From assembly GCA_045616165.1 (NCBI GenBank), contig JAZLGF010000028.1, forward strand, positions 1 through 64,000: a stretch of 64,000 bases of DNA, read 5' to 3'. Every line of letters begins with the position of its first letter. The stretch's first letter is position 1. This document shows positions 27,979-36,777 of the stretch, one piece after another. The translations under genes and the position numbers were made by a program. Below the pieces are notes generated by a model, which saw nothing but the letters and a program-made list of their open reading frames with translations, did not search any database and had not been told where the DNA came from. This DNA is from RGIG5612 sp045616165. GTDB taxonomy: Bacteria > Bacillota > Clostridia > Lachnospirales > Lachnospiraceae.

Positions 27979-28001
27979 TAACTTTTAACAAGGAATTAAT
28001 T

Positions 28002-29693
28002 ATGAACACAATTGTATTTAGAGTAGAAGATCCTTCAAATAATAGAACAAAACTAGATATTAAGGTCCAGGCCGAGCAAGATAAAAATATTTTAGAACTT
28101 ATGCAAGAACTTGATATTGCTATTGATGCTCCTTGCTCAGGAAATGGAACCTGTGGTAAATGTCGTATTAGAATTATTGGCGGAGATGTAAAGATGCAAA
28201 AAAATCCTCGCCTTAGCGAAGAAGATTTTAATGACGGATGGAGACTCGCTTGCCAATGTAGCGTTCATTCAGATGCGATTATCTGGGTGCCGGCGGATGC
28301 AAGCGCATTTAAGAACAATATTCAAACAGCAGACATTAGTACACCGGAAGAACTTGCTAGATATGAAAAAGATATAAATAATATTTTTCTTTCAGGTGTT
28401 GAAGATAAACAAAGTGAAAGTGGCGTAGGTATTGCAATAGATATTGGAACTACGACATGTACAGCCGCTATGCTTGATTTACAAACAAAAAAAGTTTTAG
28501 CAAAAGCAAGCATGGGAAACGGACAGATTAGATATGGCGCTGATGTAATTAATAGAATTATTCAGCAAAGTAAAGAAGGTGGAGTAGCAAAATTAAAAAA
28601 GGCAATTTTAGACGAAACTTTAATTCCTATTATTGAAAGTTTAATTAAAGAAAGTGGAAAAAGTAAGGAAGATATTTGCCGATATGTCATCGCGGGAAAT
28701 ACAACGATGGAACATTTATTTATTGGAGCGGATGCAAAAAGTATTAGACTTGAGCCTTATGTTCCTGAGTTTTTAGAAAGAGAGGGCGACACAGTTAAGA
28801 GCACTGGTCTTATTGGAAGAGATAACGCTAAAGTTATATTTGCTCCAAATGTAGGAAGTTATGTTGGCGGAGATATTACAGCGGGAGTTTTAGATACACT
28901 TCTTTGGAACGGCGATGAGATGAGTCTCTTTATCGACCTTGGAACAAACGGAGAATTAGTATTTGGAAATAGAGATTATATGCTTACGTGCGCATGTAGC
29001 GCTGGGCCGGCTTTTGAAGGTGGAGATATAAGCTGCGGTATGAGAGCTACGAAAGGCGCAATTGATAGTATTACATTAAAAGAGGAAACTTTTGAGCCGA
29101 CATATACTTTAATTAGTGGTGATAAACCAGCAGGACTTTGTGGTAGCGGATTGATAGCTATCATTAGCGAACTTTTCAGAACTGGTGCTATTAACGCTAA
29201 AGGAAAGTTTGTGGGTAAATCAGATCGTATAAGATATGATGAAGAAATTGGGAGCGGAGAATATATTGTTGCTACTAAAGAAGAGAGCGCAAACGGAATG
29301 GAAATTACGTTAAACGAATCTGATCTTGATAATTTTATTAGGGCTAAGGGTGCAATCTTTTCCGCTATTTTGGCAATGCTAAAATCTTTGGATATGAGTA
29401 TTGATGCTATTGATAAAGTTATTATTGCTGGAGGTATTGGCTCAGGTATAGATATGGAAAAAGCTATTTCAATTGGTATGCTTCCTAAAATTGATATTTC
29501 AAAATATAGCTATATTGGAAACTCATCACTTACGGGAGCATGCGCTATGCTTCTTAGTGATGATGCAGCTAATAAAGTTTTTGAAATTGGAAGAAACATG
29601 ACATATATCGAGCTTTCTACATATCCGGGTTATATGGATGAGTTACTTGCGGCATGTTTTATTCCGCATACAGATAGCACATTGTTTGATTAA
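28002..29693 (+). CDS. acsV: corrinoid activation/regeneration protein AcsV
   Basis: Reductive activator of inactive Co(II) corrinoid protein (563 residues). The N-terminal [2Fe-2S] domain shows CSGNGTCGKC and a later Cys (LACQC). The rest is an ASKHA-type ATPase (DUF4445) with GVGIAIDIGTTTCTAA, FIDLGTNGELVFG and IIAGGIGSGIDM. The ATG at 28002 with AAGGAA six bases upstream is chosen; a GTG at 27954 is inside the hairpin. It pairs functionally with acsC/acsD upstream. Confidence 0.9.
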   Translation: MNTIVFRVEDPSNNRTKLDIKVQAEQDKNILELMQELDIAIDAPCSGNGTCGKCRIRIIGGDVKMQKNPRLSEEDFNDGWRLACQCSVHSDAIIWVPADASAFKNNIQTADISTPEELARYEKDINNIFLSGVEDKQSESGVGIAIDIGTTTCTAAMLDLQTKKVLAKASMGNGQIRYGADVINRIIQQSKEGGVAKLKKAILDETLIPIIESLIKESGKSKEDICRYVIAGNTTMEHLFIGADAKSIRLEPYVPEFLEREGDTVKSTGLIGRDNAKVIFAPNVGSYVGGDITAGVLDTLLWNGDEMSLFIDLGTNGELVFGNRDYMLTCACSAGPAFEGGDISCGMRATKGAIDSITLKEETFEPTYTLISGDKPAGLCGSGLIAIISELFRTGAINAKGKFVGKSDRIRYDEEIGSGEYIVATKEESANGMEITLNESDLDNFIRAKGAIFSAILAMLKSLDMSIDAIDKVIIAGGIGSGIDMEKAISIGMLPKIDISKYSYIGNSSLTGACAMLLSDDAANKVFEIGRNMTYIELSTYPGYMDELLAACFIPHTDSTLFD

Positions 29694-29706
29694 TTTGGAG
29701 AAAAAT

Positions 29707-30312
29707 ATGGAAGTACAAAATAATAAAACTGAAAATCCTATAAGAATTTATAAAGAACAATTTGAGAAAATGGATCCTGAGGCAATGTCAAAAAAATCAG
29801 GCGTCCCTTTCGACGGAGAAAAGTTTACTATTTTCTATTTAGGAAGAACGGTAACATTAACATTTCCAGATATGGAAACTGTTTATGAAGATGGAAGTAA
29901 GCCTGGAGATTATGTGAAAATTTTGCTTGTAAGGTTTGTGATGTCGGGTGTAAGCGCTCCTAGTACAGGAAAATTTTTATCTTATCAGGAAGTTCCTTGG
30001 GGTGAGACTTATTTGGATGCTTTTAGAAGAAGATGCATTAATAGATTTTCTGGAACATACGGATATAACACAGAAGGTTTTGTAAATTCATGTGAAGTTA
30101 TAAAAGCAAAAAAGATAACAGGAGCAGACTTTGCCTACGAAATAGAGTTTTTACCTGGATTTTTTGTAAGACTTTTGTTGTGGGCACCTGATGATGAATT
30201 TGGACCTACTTCTCAAATTTTATTTTCTGATAATTTTCCTTTAGCTTTTACCGCTGAAGACTTAGCAGTAGTTGGTGATGTTGTCATGAATGCTCTGAAA
30301 AACAGGTGGTAA
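29707..30312 (+). CDS. DUF3786 domain protein
   Basis: A 201-residue soluble protein matching DUF3786 in length and in blocks such as FLSYQEVPWGETYLDAFRRR and FLPGFFVRLLLWAPDDEFGP. Members commonly neighbour corrinoid or Wood-Ljungdahl genes in acetogens; the function is unknown. The ATG at 29707 has TTGGAG upstream; longer frames start inside acsV. It is the last gene of the acs operon, with no clear terminator behind it. Confidence 0.8.
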   Translation: MEVQNNKTENPIRIYKEQFEKMDPEAMSKKSGVPFDGEKFTIFYLGRTVTLTFPDMETVYEDGSKPGDYVKILLVRFVMSGVSAPSTGKFLSYQEVPWGETYLDAFRRRCINRFSGTYGYNTEGFVNSCEVIKAKKITGADFAYEIEFLPGFFVRLLLWAPDDEFGPTSQILFSDNFPLAFTAEDLAVVGDVVMNALKNRW

Positions 30313-30320
30313 AAATTGTA

Positions 30321-30349
30321 TTGAAAAAAATACTTTATTGTGGTAACAT
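30321..30349 (+). promoter_or_regulatory. promoter of the cold-shock gene
   Basis: TTGAAA (30321-30326), a 17-base spacer and TAACAT (30344-30349) with an extended TGG element. The start should be near 30356, leaving a leader of about 45 bases. Confidence 0.65.
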
Positions 30350-30401
30350 GATGAAGTTATTAGCTTTATCTACTTTTATATGTATGGAGGATTTATAAGA
30401 A

Positions 30402-30602
30402 ATGGCTAAGGGAAAAGTTAAGTGGTTCAATGACAAAAAGGGTTACGGATTTATCTGTGACGAAGAAGGCAAAGAGATTTTTGTTCATTTCTCAGGACTA
30501 AACATGGAAGGCTACAAAACATTACCAGAAGGTGCTGAAGTAGAGTTCGACGTTGTTGAGGGAGAAAAAGGACCACAGGCAACAAATGTAAATAAACTGT
30601 AA
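30402..30602 (+). CDS. cold-shock protein, CspA family
   Basis: A 66-residue single cold-shock domain with both RNA-binding motifs, KGYGFI and IFVHF. It binds single-stranded RNA or DNA and melts secondary structure. GGAGG is 11 bases before the ATG. It is a single-gene unit with its own promoter and terminator. Confidence 0.96.
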   Translation: MAKGKVKWFNDKKGYGFICDEEGKEIFVHFSGLNMEGYKTLPEGAEVEFDVVEGEKGPQATNVNKL

Positions 30603-30622
30603 TAAGAAAAAAAGTAACACAG

Positions 30623-30653
30623 AAAAGCTTATGCAAATGCATAAGCTTTTTTT
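30623..30653. terminator. intrinsic terminator between csp and the convergent deacetylase gene
   Basis: A stem of at least 10 bp (AAGCTTATGC / GCATAAGCTT) with loop AAAT and a T-run on the plus strand. It ends seven bases from the stop of the convergent minus-strand gene and may serve both directions. Confidence 0.88.
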
Positions 30654-30659
30654 GTTTTA

Positions 30660-32042
30660 TTATTTAGTTTCTGTAGCTGTGTAGTATTGAAGTCCCGCAG
30701 TAGGTGGGTTACCGGTTTTAGCTTGAATTAATTGTGATACGGTTACAAGCTGATAACCTTGTTCTACAATCCATGGAAGAATTTGTTCTGTTGCTGTAGC
30801 CGTTGGGTCATATATGTTATGCATTAAAATTATGTTTCCATCAGCAATAGTACTTTTTATTTCATCACAAATCGATGCAGCATTTCTAGTTTTCCAATCT
30901 TTTGTATCAACATTCCATTGAATTACTGGGATACCTTCGGATTCACAAACAGATCGAATAAGGTCTGTTGTTTCTCCACCAGGCGATCTAAAGACGGTTG
31001 GTCTTACGCCACATGAGTTTTCTATTGCATTATTTGCATGAACAATATCATTTTTATTAACTTCACCGCCCATATGAATATGATCATATGTGTGACAGCC
31101 GATTTCATGTCCACCGTCGACCATCATTTTCATTTGTTCCGGATAAGATTCGGCACGATTACCAAGTTGGAAGAAGGTAGCATGGCCACCAATTTTGTTA
31201 AATGCTTCAATTATTCTTTGAGTAGAAGTTCCTGGTCCAGGACCATCGTCGTATGTAATTGCAACCATTGGTTTATTTGGGTCTACGCCATTCATGTCGA
31301 TTGCTTTTGTGACATGGCCCTTAAAGGTCTTGCTCCAATCAGAACTTACTTTATCGTTAATGACGCTTCTAATAGTAAAATAATAGGAATGATTCTCTTC
31401 TAAATTTTCAAGAAGATAATTTAAGGTTCCTTCTTGCTGATTTAGTGTTAGTTCTTCAGGTGCTAATTTAAGTATCGAATAATCTGCGAAATTTTCATTT
31501 TCAGAATATTTAATTTCATAGCTGGTTATTTTTTGTGAATCTATAAAACTTATAGTAAGTGAATTTTTTGACTGGGTCATCGCATGGAAACCTTCTGGAA
31601 GAGTAGGAAATGTATAACCGCTTATTGTTTTACCATTTGATTGAACTTTTGATTTTTCGCTTCCTCTAGAAGCAATAATTTTATATTCAAAAAGAGTAGC
31701 ACTAGGAAGGTCTGATTCTGTAAACAAAGTATCCTTACCTGGCTCTATTGTGGCAACTGTTTTATATTCGCCGTCTTCACCTTTTTTTTGAATCTCATAT
31801 GTAGCGTCATTTTGTGTGCGCTTCCATGATAGAGTAATAGAAGAAGTGGTAGATTCAAATTTCAAGTTAGAAACTTCTTTAACTTGAGCAAGTTTTTTTA
31901 ATAAAAAAATTGTTCCAAAAACAAGTCCTACTAATACAACGAAAATAGATAGGGCAATAATAATAGACTTCCAGTTAAGTTTATGGTTTTTATGATTAGA
32001 TTTTTTTCGTCTATTTCTATTCCTATTTCGCCTATTTGCCAT
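30660..32042 (-). CDS. membrane-anchored polysaccharide deacetylase with fibronectin type III region
   Basis: A 460-residue protein with a very basic N-terminus, a signal anchor (about 26-50) and an extracellular part. The latter has fibronectin type III-like repeats (about 55-240) and a C-terminal NodB domain. Catalytic motifs are intact: TYDDGPGP, HTYDH, RSPGG, and LMHN near the end. It probably deacetylates peptidoglycan or another surface glycan. It is last in a three-gene minus-strand operon with the hydrolase and mgtE. Confidence 0.9.
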   Translation of the reverse strand: MANRRNRNRNRRKKSNHKNHKLNWKSIIIALSIFVVLVGLVFGTIFLLKKLAQVKEVSNLKFESTTSSITLSWKRTQNDATYEIQKKGEDGEYKTVATIEPGKDTLFTESDLPSATLFEYKIIASRGSEKSKVQSNGKTISGYTFPTLPEGFHAMTQSKNSLTISFIDSQKITSYEIKYSENENFADYSILKLAPEELTLNQQEGTLNYLLENLEENHSYYFTIRSVINDKVSSDWSKTFKGHVTKAIDMNGVDPNKPMVAITYDDGPGPGTSTQRIIEAFNKIGGHATFFQLGNRAESYPEQMKMMVDGGHEIGCHTYDHIHMGGEVNKNDIVHANNAIENSCGVRPTVFRSPGGETTDLIRSVCESEGIPVIQWNVDTKDWKTRNAASICDEIKSTIADGNIILMHNIYDPTATATEQILPWIVEQGYQLVTVSQLIQAKTGNPPTAGLQYYTATETK

Positions 32043-32054
32043 TTATAACCTCAA

Positions 32055-33011
32055 TTAATGAATATACTTATCGATAAAGTTAAAAATTGAATTCCAGTAC
32101 AGATCGCCACCGGCCCATTGACACGAAGCGTGTGCAGCATCTTTTATAGTTAGGATTTCTTTTGGACCTGGATGGGCATCATAGTTTTCTTTTAGCATTG
32201 AATATGGAACAAATCTGTCAGCATCGCCCTGAACAAAAAACATAGGTAAAGAGGTGCGTTTTATTGCACCAATGCTAAAGTTTTCTTTATAGATATTGAT
32301 GTTTGTTTTTCTTTTTATTGGATGTGAAGCAAAACGAAGTATTATATGTGATGGTAAATTCTTTAAATCTTTAAGCACATGAAGAAATTGATCTCTCATT
32401 GAAGTATAGCCACAATCTTCGATTGCACATTTAACATTTTCTGGTAATTTCTCGCCTGCAACGTTCATAACGGTAGAAGCTCCCATCGAAATACCATATA
32501 AAACGATTTGAGGATTTGATAGTTCTTTATTTAATAAATCAATCCATTTAACAATATCAAGTCTTGAAAACCATCCCATATCAATATAGTCGCCTTCGCT
32601 TTTTCCGTGACCTCTTGCATGAGGAATAAAGCAAGAAAAGCCTTTCTCGTAAAAATGCATTGCGCTATGGCACATAATTAAAGGGTTGTTTTTATATCCA
32701 TGACATATGATAACAAGCTTATTAGAGCCTTCGTTTATTGCAAGTTGGCCATAAAGCTTAAGACCATCAAAAGAAGTAATAGTTAATTCTTTAGTAGGGA
32801 CTTCGTTTATCCATTCTTCATGTGTATCGCCAAGTTCAGTAAGTGGACGTTCTCCTTTTTTTGTTAGAGCACTTCCGGATGCTGCATTGATTTTTGGATG
32901 ACGAGCTATTGAATACTCATAAAAATAATTTCCAATTACAATGTCAGCTATGATAAATACAATTATTAAAAAAACAACGATACATAAAATAACAATAAGA
33001 AATAATGGCAC
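32055..33011 (-). CDS. alpha/beta hydrolase with N-terminal membrane helix
   Basis: A 318-residue protein with one N-terminal membrane helix and an alpha/beta hydrolase fold: HGYKNNP oxyanion region, GISMGAS nucleophile elbow (Ser), QGDADRFVP acid region and DAAHA catalytic His. Start is GTG with AAGGGGTGA six bases upstream. It is similar to YqkD/YhfP-like membrane hydrolases. Substrate is unknown. Confidence 0.88.
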   Translation of the reverse strand: MPLFLIVILCIVVFLIIVFIIADIVIGNYFYEYSIARHPKINAASGSALTKKGERPLTELGDTHEEWINEVPTKELTITSFDGLKLYGQLAINEGSNKLVIICHGYKNNPLIMCHSAMHFYEKGFSCFIPHARGHGKSEGDYIDMGWFSRLDIVKWIDLLNKELSNPQIVLYGISMGASTVMNVAGEKLPENVKCAIEDCGYTSMRDQFLHVLKDLKNLPSHIILRFASHPIKRKTNINIYKENFSIGAIKRTSLPMFFVQGDADRFVPYSMLKENYDAHPGPKEILTIKDAAHASCQWAGGDLYWNSIFNFIDKYIH

Positions 33012-33025
33012 GGTAAGTCACCCCT

Positions 33026-34384
33026 TTAAATTTGCAAAATAGCAACTGCTAAATTGAAGTAAATAAGTAAAGTCAAAGCGTCAACAATTGTCGTGATAAA
33101 TGGGCTCGACATAACAGCCGGGTCAAATCCTATTTTATAAGCCAGCATTGGAAGGATACATCCAATGAGTTTTGCCATAACAACTGCGCAAAAGAGTGCA
33201 AGTGAGATTACACCTATCATTAAAATTCCGCCATCTCTTTGGAAAATCATCATCTTTCCAAAGTTAACGATAGCAAGTGCAAGACCACACATTACACCTA
33301 CTCGAATTTCTTTCCATATAACTTTAAGAATGTCTTTAAATTCGACATCTTCCAAAGAAAGAGAACGAATTATCGTAACAGAAGCTTGTCCACCACAGTT
33401 TCCACCAGTATCCATTAACATTGGAATAGCACCCGTAAGTATTATTGATGCGGAAAGGGCATCTTCAAATCTTGTAATGATGATTGATGTAAAAGTGGCA
33501 GAAATCATCAAGAATAAAAGCCAAGGTATACGAGCAAGGAAAGTTTGCCAAACGCTTGTCTGGAAATAAGGTTTATCTCCAGGACGAATAGCGGCCATCT
33601 TCTTGATATCCTCGGTAGCTTCTTCTTCCATGACATCGACAGCATCATCGATAGTAACGATACCAACTAGTCGATTTTCATCATCAACAACAGGCATTGC
33701 CAAAAGGTCGTATTTTGAGAACATTTGAGCAACATCTTCTTTGTCGGTGTGAGTATGGACGAAAATCATATTTGTCTCCATTATGTCGCTTATTAATGCG
33801 TCTTCTTCTGCGAGAAGTAAATCTTTTGCGGTGACTAGACCTAAAAGTTTACGGTTATAATCAGTAACATAACAGGTATAAATAGTTTCTTTATCAACAC
33901 CGGTACGACGAATTCTTGTAAGAGCATCAGAAACAGACATGTTCTTTCTAAGACTTACGTATTCGACAGTCATAATAGAACCTGCACTATCATCAGGATA
34001 TTGCAAGATTTTATTGATCATTGAACGTGTATCTGCGTCAGTGTTTGCTAAAATTCTTTTAACAACATTTGCAGGCATTTCATCAACGATGTCGGCAGCA
34101 TCATCAAGGTACATCTCTTCCATGATTACACGGATTTCAGCATCTGAAAAACCTTTAATAAAATGCGCTTGAACATCTGAATCCATTTCAACAAATGTAT
34201 CAGCGGCTAGCTCTTTAGGTAATAATCTAAAGAGAATAGGTGATTTGTCTTTTGGAAAATCGTTAAGAATTGCTGCGATATCGGCAGGATTCATATCAAC
34301 AAAAACATCTTTAAGTTTTGCAAACTTTTTCTCATCACAAAGGCTAAGAAGTTCATCTTGTGTTGGTAAATTTAAGTTCTCCAT
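33026..34384 (-). CDS. mgtE: magnesium transporter MgtE
   Basis: A 452-residue magnesium channel with a cytosolic N-domain (1-130), paired CBS domains (about 135-255) and five C-terminal membrane spans, ending with the family's DALTLLIYF block. Acidic residues of the N and CBS domains that sense magnesium are plentiful. GAAAGGAGG lies before the ATG. No M-box riboswitch is seen in its roughly 60-base leader, so control is probably through the protein itself. Confidence 0.94.
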   Translation of the reverse strand: MENLNLPTQDELLSLCDEKKFAKLKDVFVDMNPADIAAILNDFPKDKSPILFRLLPKELAADTFVEMDSDVQAHFIKGFSDAEIRVIMEEMYLDDAADIVDEMPANVVKRILANTDADTRSMINKILQYPDDSAGSIMTVEYVSLRKNMSVSDALTRIRRTGVDKETIYTCYVTDYNRKLLGLVTAKDLLLAEEDALISDIMETNMIFVHTHTDKEDVAQMFSKYDLLAMPVVDDENRLVGIVTIDDAVDVMEEEATEDIKKMAAIRPGDKPYFQTSVWQTFLARIPWLLFLMISATFTSIIITRFEDALSASIILTGAIPMLMDTGGNCGGQASVTIIRSLSLEDVEFKDILKVIWKEIRVGVMCGLALAIVNFGKMMIFQRDGGILMIGVISLALFCAVVMAKLIGCILPMLAYKIGFDPAVMSSPFITTIVDALTLLIYFNLAVAILQI

Positions 34385-34450
34385 TTTTGTATCCTCCTTT
34401 CCTTAAAAATTTCAACAAAATAAGGCGTGTTCAAGAAAAAACACGTTAAT

Positions 34451-34479
34451 ATAATATATTAATAAGGTTGAAAAGACAA
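34451..34479 (-). promoter_or_regulatory. promoter of the mgtE operon
   Basis: On the minus strand TTGTCT (34474-34479) and TATTAT (34451-34456) have 17-base spacing. It overlaps the divergent promoter of the SPFH operon, so the two may compete for polymerase. Confidence 0.65.
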
Positions 34480-34496
34480 GTAAAAAAGAGTATTAT
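34468..34496 (+). promoter_or_regulatory. promoter of the SPFH/zinc-ribbon/TPM operon
   Basis: TTGAAA (34468-34473) and TATTAT (34491-34496) with 17-base spacing. It is interleaved with the minus-strand mgtE promoter. Confidence 0.7.
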
Positions 34497-34499
34497 ATA

Positions 34500-34535
34500 T
34501 TCACGCACTAATTCATTAAAGCGTGAATGCGTGAA
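34500..34535. repeat. inverted repeat at the SPFH operon transcription start
   Basis: TTCACGCA (34500-34507) pairs with TGCGTGAA (34528-34535). A second GCGTGAA copy lies at 34521-34527, so two nested pairings are possible. It begins where transcription should start, suiting an operator or a 5' UTR hairpin. Confidence 0.6.
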
Positions 34536-34563
34536 ACTAAAATTTCTATAAAGGAGAAAAGAT

Positions 34564-35664
34564 ATGGGACTTATTAAAGCAGCTTTAGGTGCAGCAGGTG
34601 GAAGCTTAGCGGACACATGGAAAGAATGGTTTTACTGTGAGTCTTTAGATAAAGATACTCTTGTTGTTAAGGGTGAAAAAATGCTTGGTGCAAGGTCATC
34701 AAACAAAAAAGGAAATGACAATATTATTTCTAATGGTTCAGGCATTGTTGTTGCAGATGGTCAATGCATGATTATTGTTGATCAAGGTAAGGTTGTTGAA
34801 GTTTGTGCTGAGCCAGGAGAATTTACTTTTGATTCATCAACTGAGCCAAGTCTTTTCTCAGGCAGCCTTGGTAAATCAATTGTTGATACATTTAAGGTAA
34901 TGGGAAAACGTATTGGTTTTGGCGGTGATACGGGACATGACCAAAGAGTTTACTATTTTAATATTAAAGAGATTTTAGATAATAAGTTTGGTACAGCAAC
35001 ACCTATTCCTTTTAGAGTAGTTGATAAAAATATTAATTTAGATATTGATGTATCTTTAAGATGTAATGGTATTTATTCTTATAAAATTGCTGATCCAATT
35101 AAATTTTATACAAATGTTTGTGGAAATGTTTCAGATGAATACAAGAAATCTGAAATTGATGAGCAGTTAAAAACTGAATTTATCGCAGCACTGCAACCTG
35201 CTTTTGCGCAGCTTTCTGGTTTAGGACTTCGTCCAAATGAAGTTATCGCACATAACACAGAACTCCAAGACGCTATGAATAAAGAACTCTCAGAAAAATG
35301 GGCAGAGCTTAGAGGACTTAGTGTTGTTTCAGTTTCTTTAGGAAGTGTTACTCTTCCAGAAGAGGATATGGAACTTATTAAACAAACTCAGCGTGGAGCA
35401 GCTCTTAAAGATCCATCATTGGCAGCGGGCGTTTTAGCAGGAGCGCAAGCATCTGCTATGGAAGCGGCAGCTAATAATGAAGGCGGAGCAATGAATGGAT
35501 TTGTTGGAATGGGAATGGCTATGAATGCTGGCGGAAATCTTTCAAATCTTTATGCTCAAGGCGCAGCACAAAATCAAGCACAAGGAGGCTTTTGCCCTCA
35601 ATGTGGAAAACCGGTTAGCCCAGATGCTAACTTCTGCACAAGCTGCGGAGCAAAACTTAAATAA
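34564..35664 (+). CDS. SPFH-domain protein with C-terminal zinc ribbon (YdjI-like)
   Basis: A 366-residue cytosolic protein of the virion-core/SPFH family to which B. subtilis YdjI belongs. An SPFH-like domain fills about residues 30-300; a Gly/Ala/Met-rich linker and a zinc ribbon (CPQCGKPVSPDANFCTSCG) end it. In B. subtilis YdjI works with YdjG and YdjH to place PspA at stressed membranes. The same three protein types follow each other here. GGAG precedes the ATG. Confidence 0.85.
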   Translation: MGLIKAALGAAGGSLADTWKEWFYCESLDKDTLVVKGEKMLGARSSNKKGNDNIISNGSGIVVADGQCMIIVDQGKVVEVCAEPGEFTFDSSTEPSLFSGSLGKSIVDTFKVMGKRIGFGGDTGHDQRVYYFNIKEILDNKFGTATPIPFRVVDKNINLDIDVSLRCNGIYSYKIADPIKFYTNVCGNVSDEYKKSEIDEQLKTEFIAALQPAFAQLSGLGLRPNEVIAHNTELQDAMNKELSEKWAELRGLSVVSVSLGSVTLPEEDMELIKQTQRGAALKDPSLAAGVLAGAQASAMEAAANNEGGAMNGFVGMGMAMNAGGNLSNLYAQGAAQNQAQGGFCPQCGKPVSPDANFCTSCGAKLK

Positions 35665-35677
35665 TTTAGGAGTTTCA

Positions 35678-36769
35678 ATGGCTGACATCTTAGAATATAA
35701 ATGCCCCCATTGTAGTGGAGCACTAACATTCGACAGTAATATACAGAAAATGAAATGCCCTTACTGCGATTCTGAAATCGACGTAGAGGCTCTTAAAGCA
35801 TATGATGAAGATCTTGTAACTTTTAGCAAGGAAGAAGAAACCAATTGGCAAAATCCAGGTAAAATTTGGCAAGAAGGTGACACGCAAGGCCTTAGGGTTT
35901 ATTCGTGCAAAACATGTGGTGGACAAATAATTGGCGATGCTAATTTAGGTGCTACTAGCTGCCCTTATTGTGGTAATCCGGTTGTTTTAATGGGACAGTT
36001 TGCCGGTGATATAAAGCCGGATTTTGTTATTCCTTTTAAACTTGATAAAGAAGCCGCTAAAAAGGCATATTTTGATTATTTAAAAGATAAAAAGTTACTT
36101 CCAAAATTATTTAAGAATAAAAATCATATCGATGAAATAAAAGGTTTATATGTACCTGTGTGGCTTTATGATGCTGATTCAAACGGGGTTGCAAGATTTA
36201 AGGCAACAAAAGTTAGAACATGGATTGATACAAGAAATAGTTACACAGATACAAGCTATTACGATGTAATTAGGGACGGAAGTTTTAGTTTTTATAATGT
36301 TCCGGTTGATGGTTCTTCTAATATGCCGGATGAATTAATGCAGTCTATTGAACCTTTTGATTTTAGTGAAGCAGTAGATTTTCAGACAGCGTATCTTTCT
36401 GGATATTTTGCAGATAGATATGATGTTAATGCTAATGAAAATGAAAAAATAGCTAATAGCAGAATTAAAGAAACAACGATAGAAGCTTTGCAAAGTACGG
36501 TTGGTGGCTATAATTCAGTTACTTTAGAAAGCTCTTCGGTCTCATTAGATAATGCTAAGGCAAAATATGCGATGTATCCGATTTGGATATTGAATACGAC
36601 TTATGATAAAAAACCTTATTTATTTTGCATGAATGCCCAGACAGGAAAGATGGTCGGAAATCTCCCAATTGATAATGGAAAACTTTGGAGATACAGATTC
36701 TTATGGACTGGAATTTTTGCAGTTATAGTTTTTGTAGTTATTTTACTTTTGGGAATGTTTTTTGGGTGA
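35678..36769 (+). CDS. zinc-ribbon membrane protein (YdjG-like)
   Basis: A 363-residue protein with two N-terminal zinc ribbons (CPHC...CPYC and CKTCGG...CPYC), a middle domain and one C-terminal membrane helix (about 338-360). The ATG at 35678 with TTAGGAG upstream is chosen; the frame is open further into the preceding gene. The protein likely bridges the cytosolic SPFH protein and the TPM protein at the membrane, by analogy with YdjG. Confidence 0.82.
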   Translation: MADILEYKCPHCSGALTFDSNIQKMKCPYCDSEIDVEALKAYDEDLVTFSKEEETNWQNPGKIWQEGDTQGLRVYSCKTCGGQIIGDANLGATSCPYCGNPVVLMGQFAGDIKPDFVIPFKLDKEAAKKAYFDYLKDKKLLPKLFKNKNHIDEIKGLYVPVWLYDADSNGVARFKATKVRTWIDTRNSYTDTSYYDVIRDGSFSFYNVPVDGSSNMPDELMQSIEPFDFSEAVDFQTAYLSGYFADRYDVNANENEKIANSRIKETTIEALQSTVGGYNSVTLESSSVSLDNAKAKYAMYPIWILNTTYDKKPYLFCMNAQTGKMVGNLPIDNGKLWRYRFLWTGIFAVIVFVVILLLGMFFG

Positions 36770-36777
36770 GGTGAAAT

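Noticed and set aside
34385..34563. M-box magnesium riboswitch before mgtE
   Set aside because: The mgtE leader after its predicted promoter is only about 60 bases and has no M-box motif.
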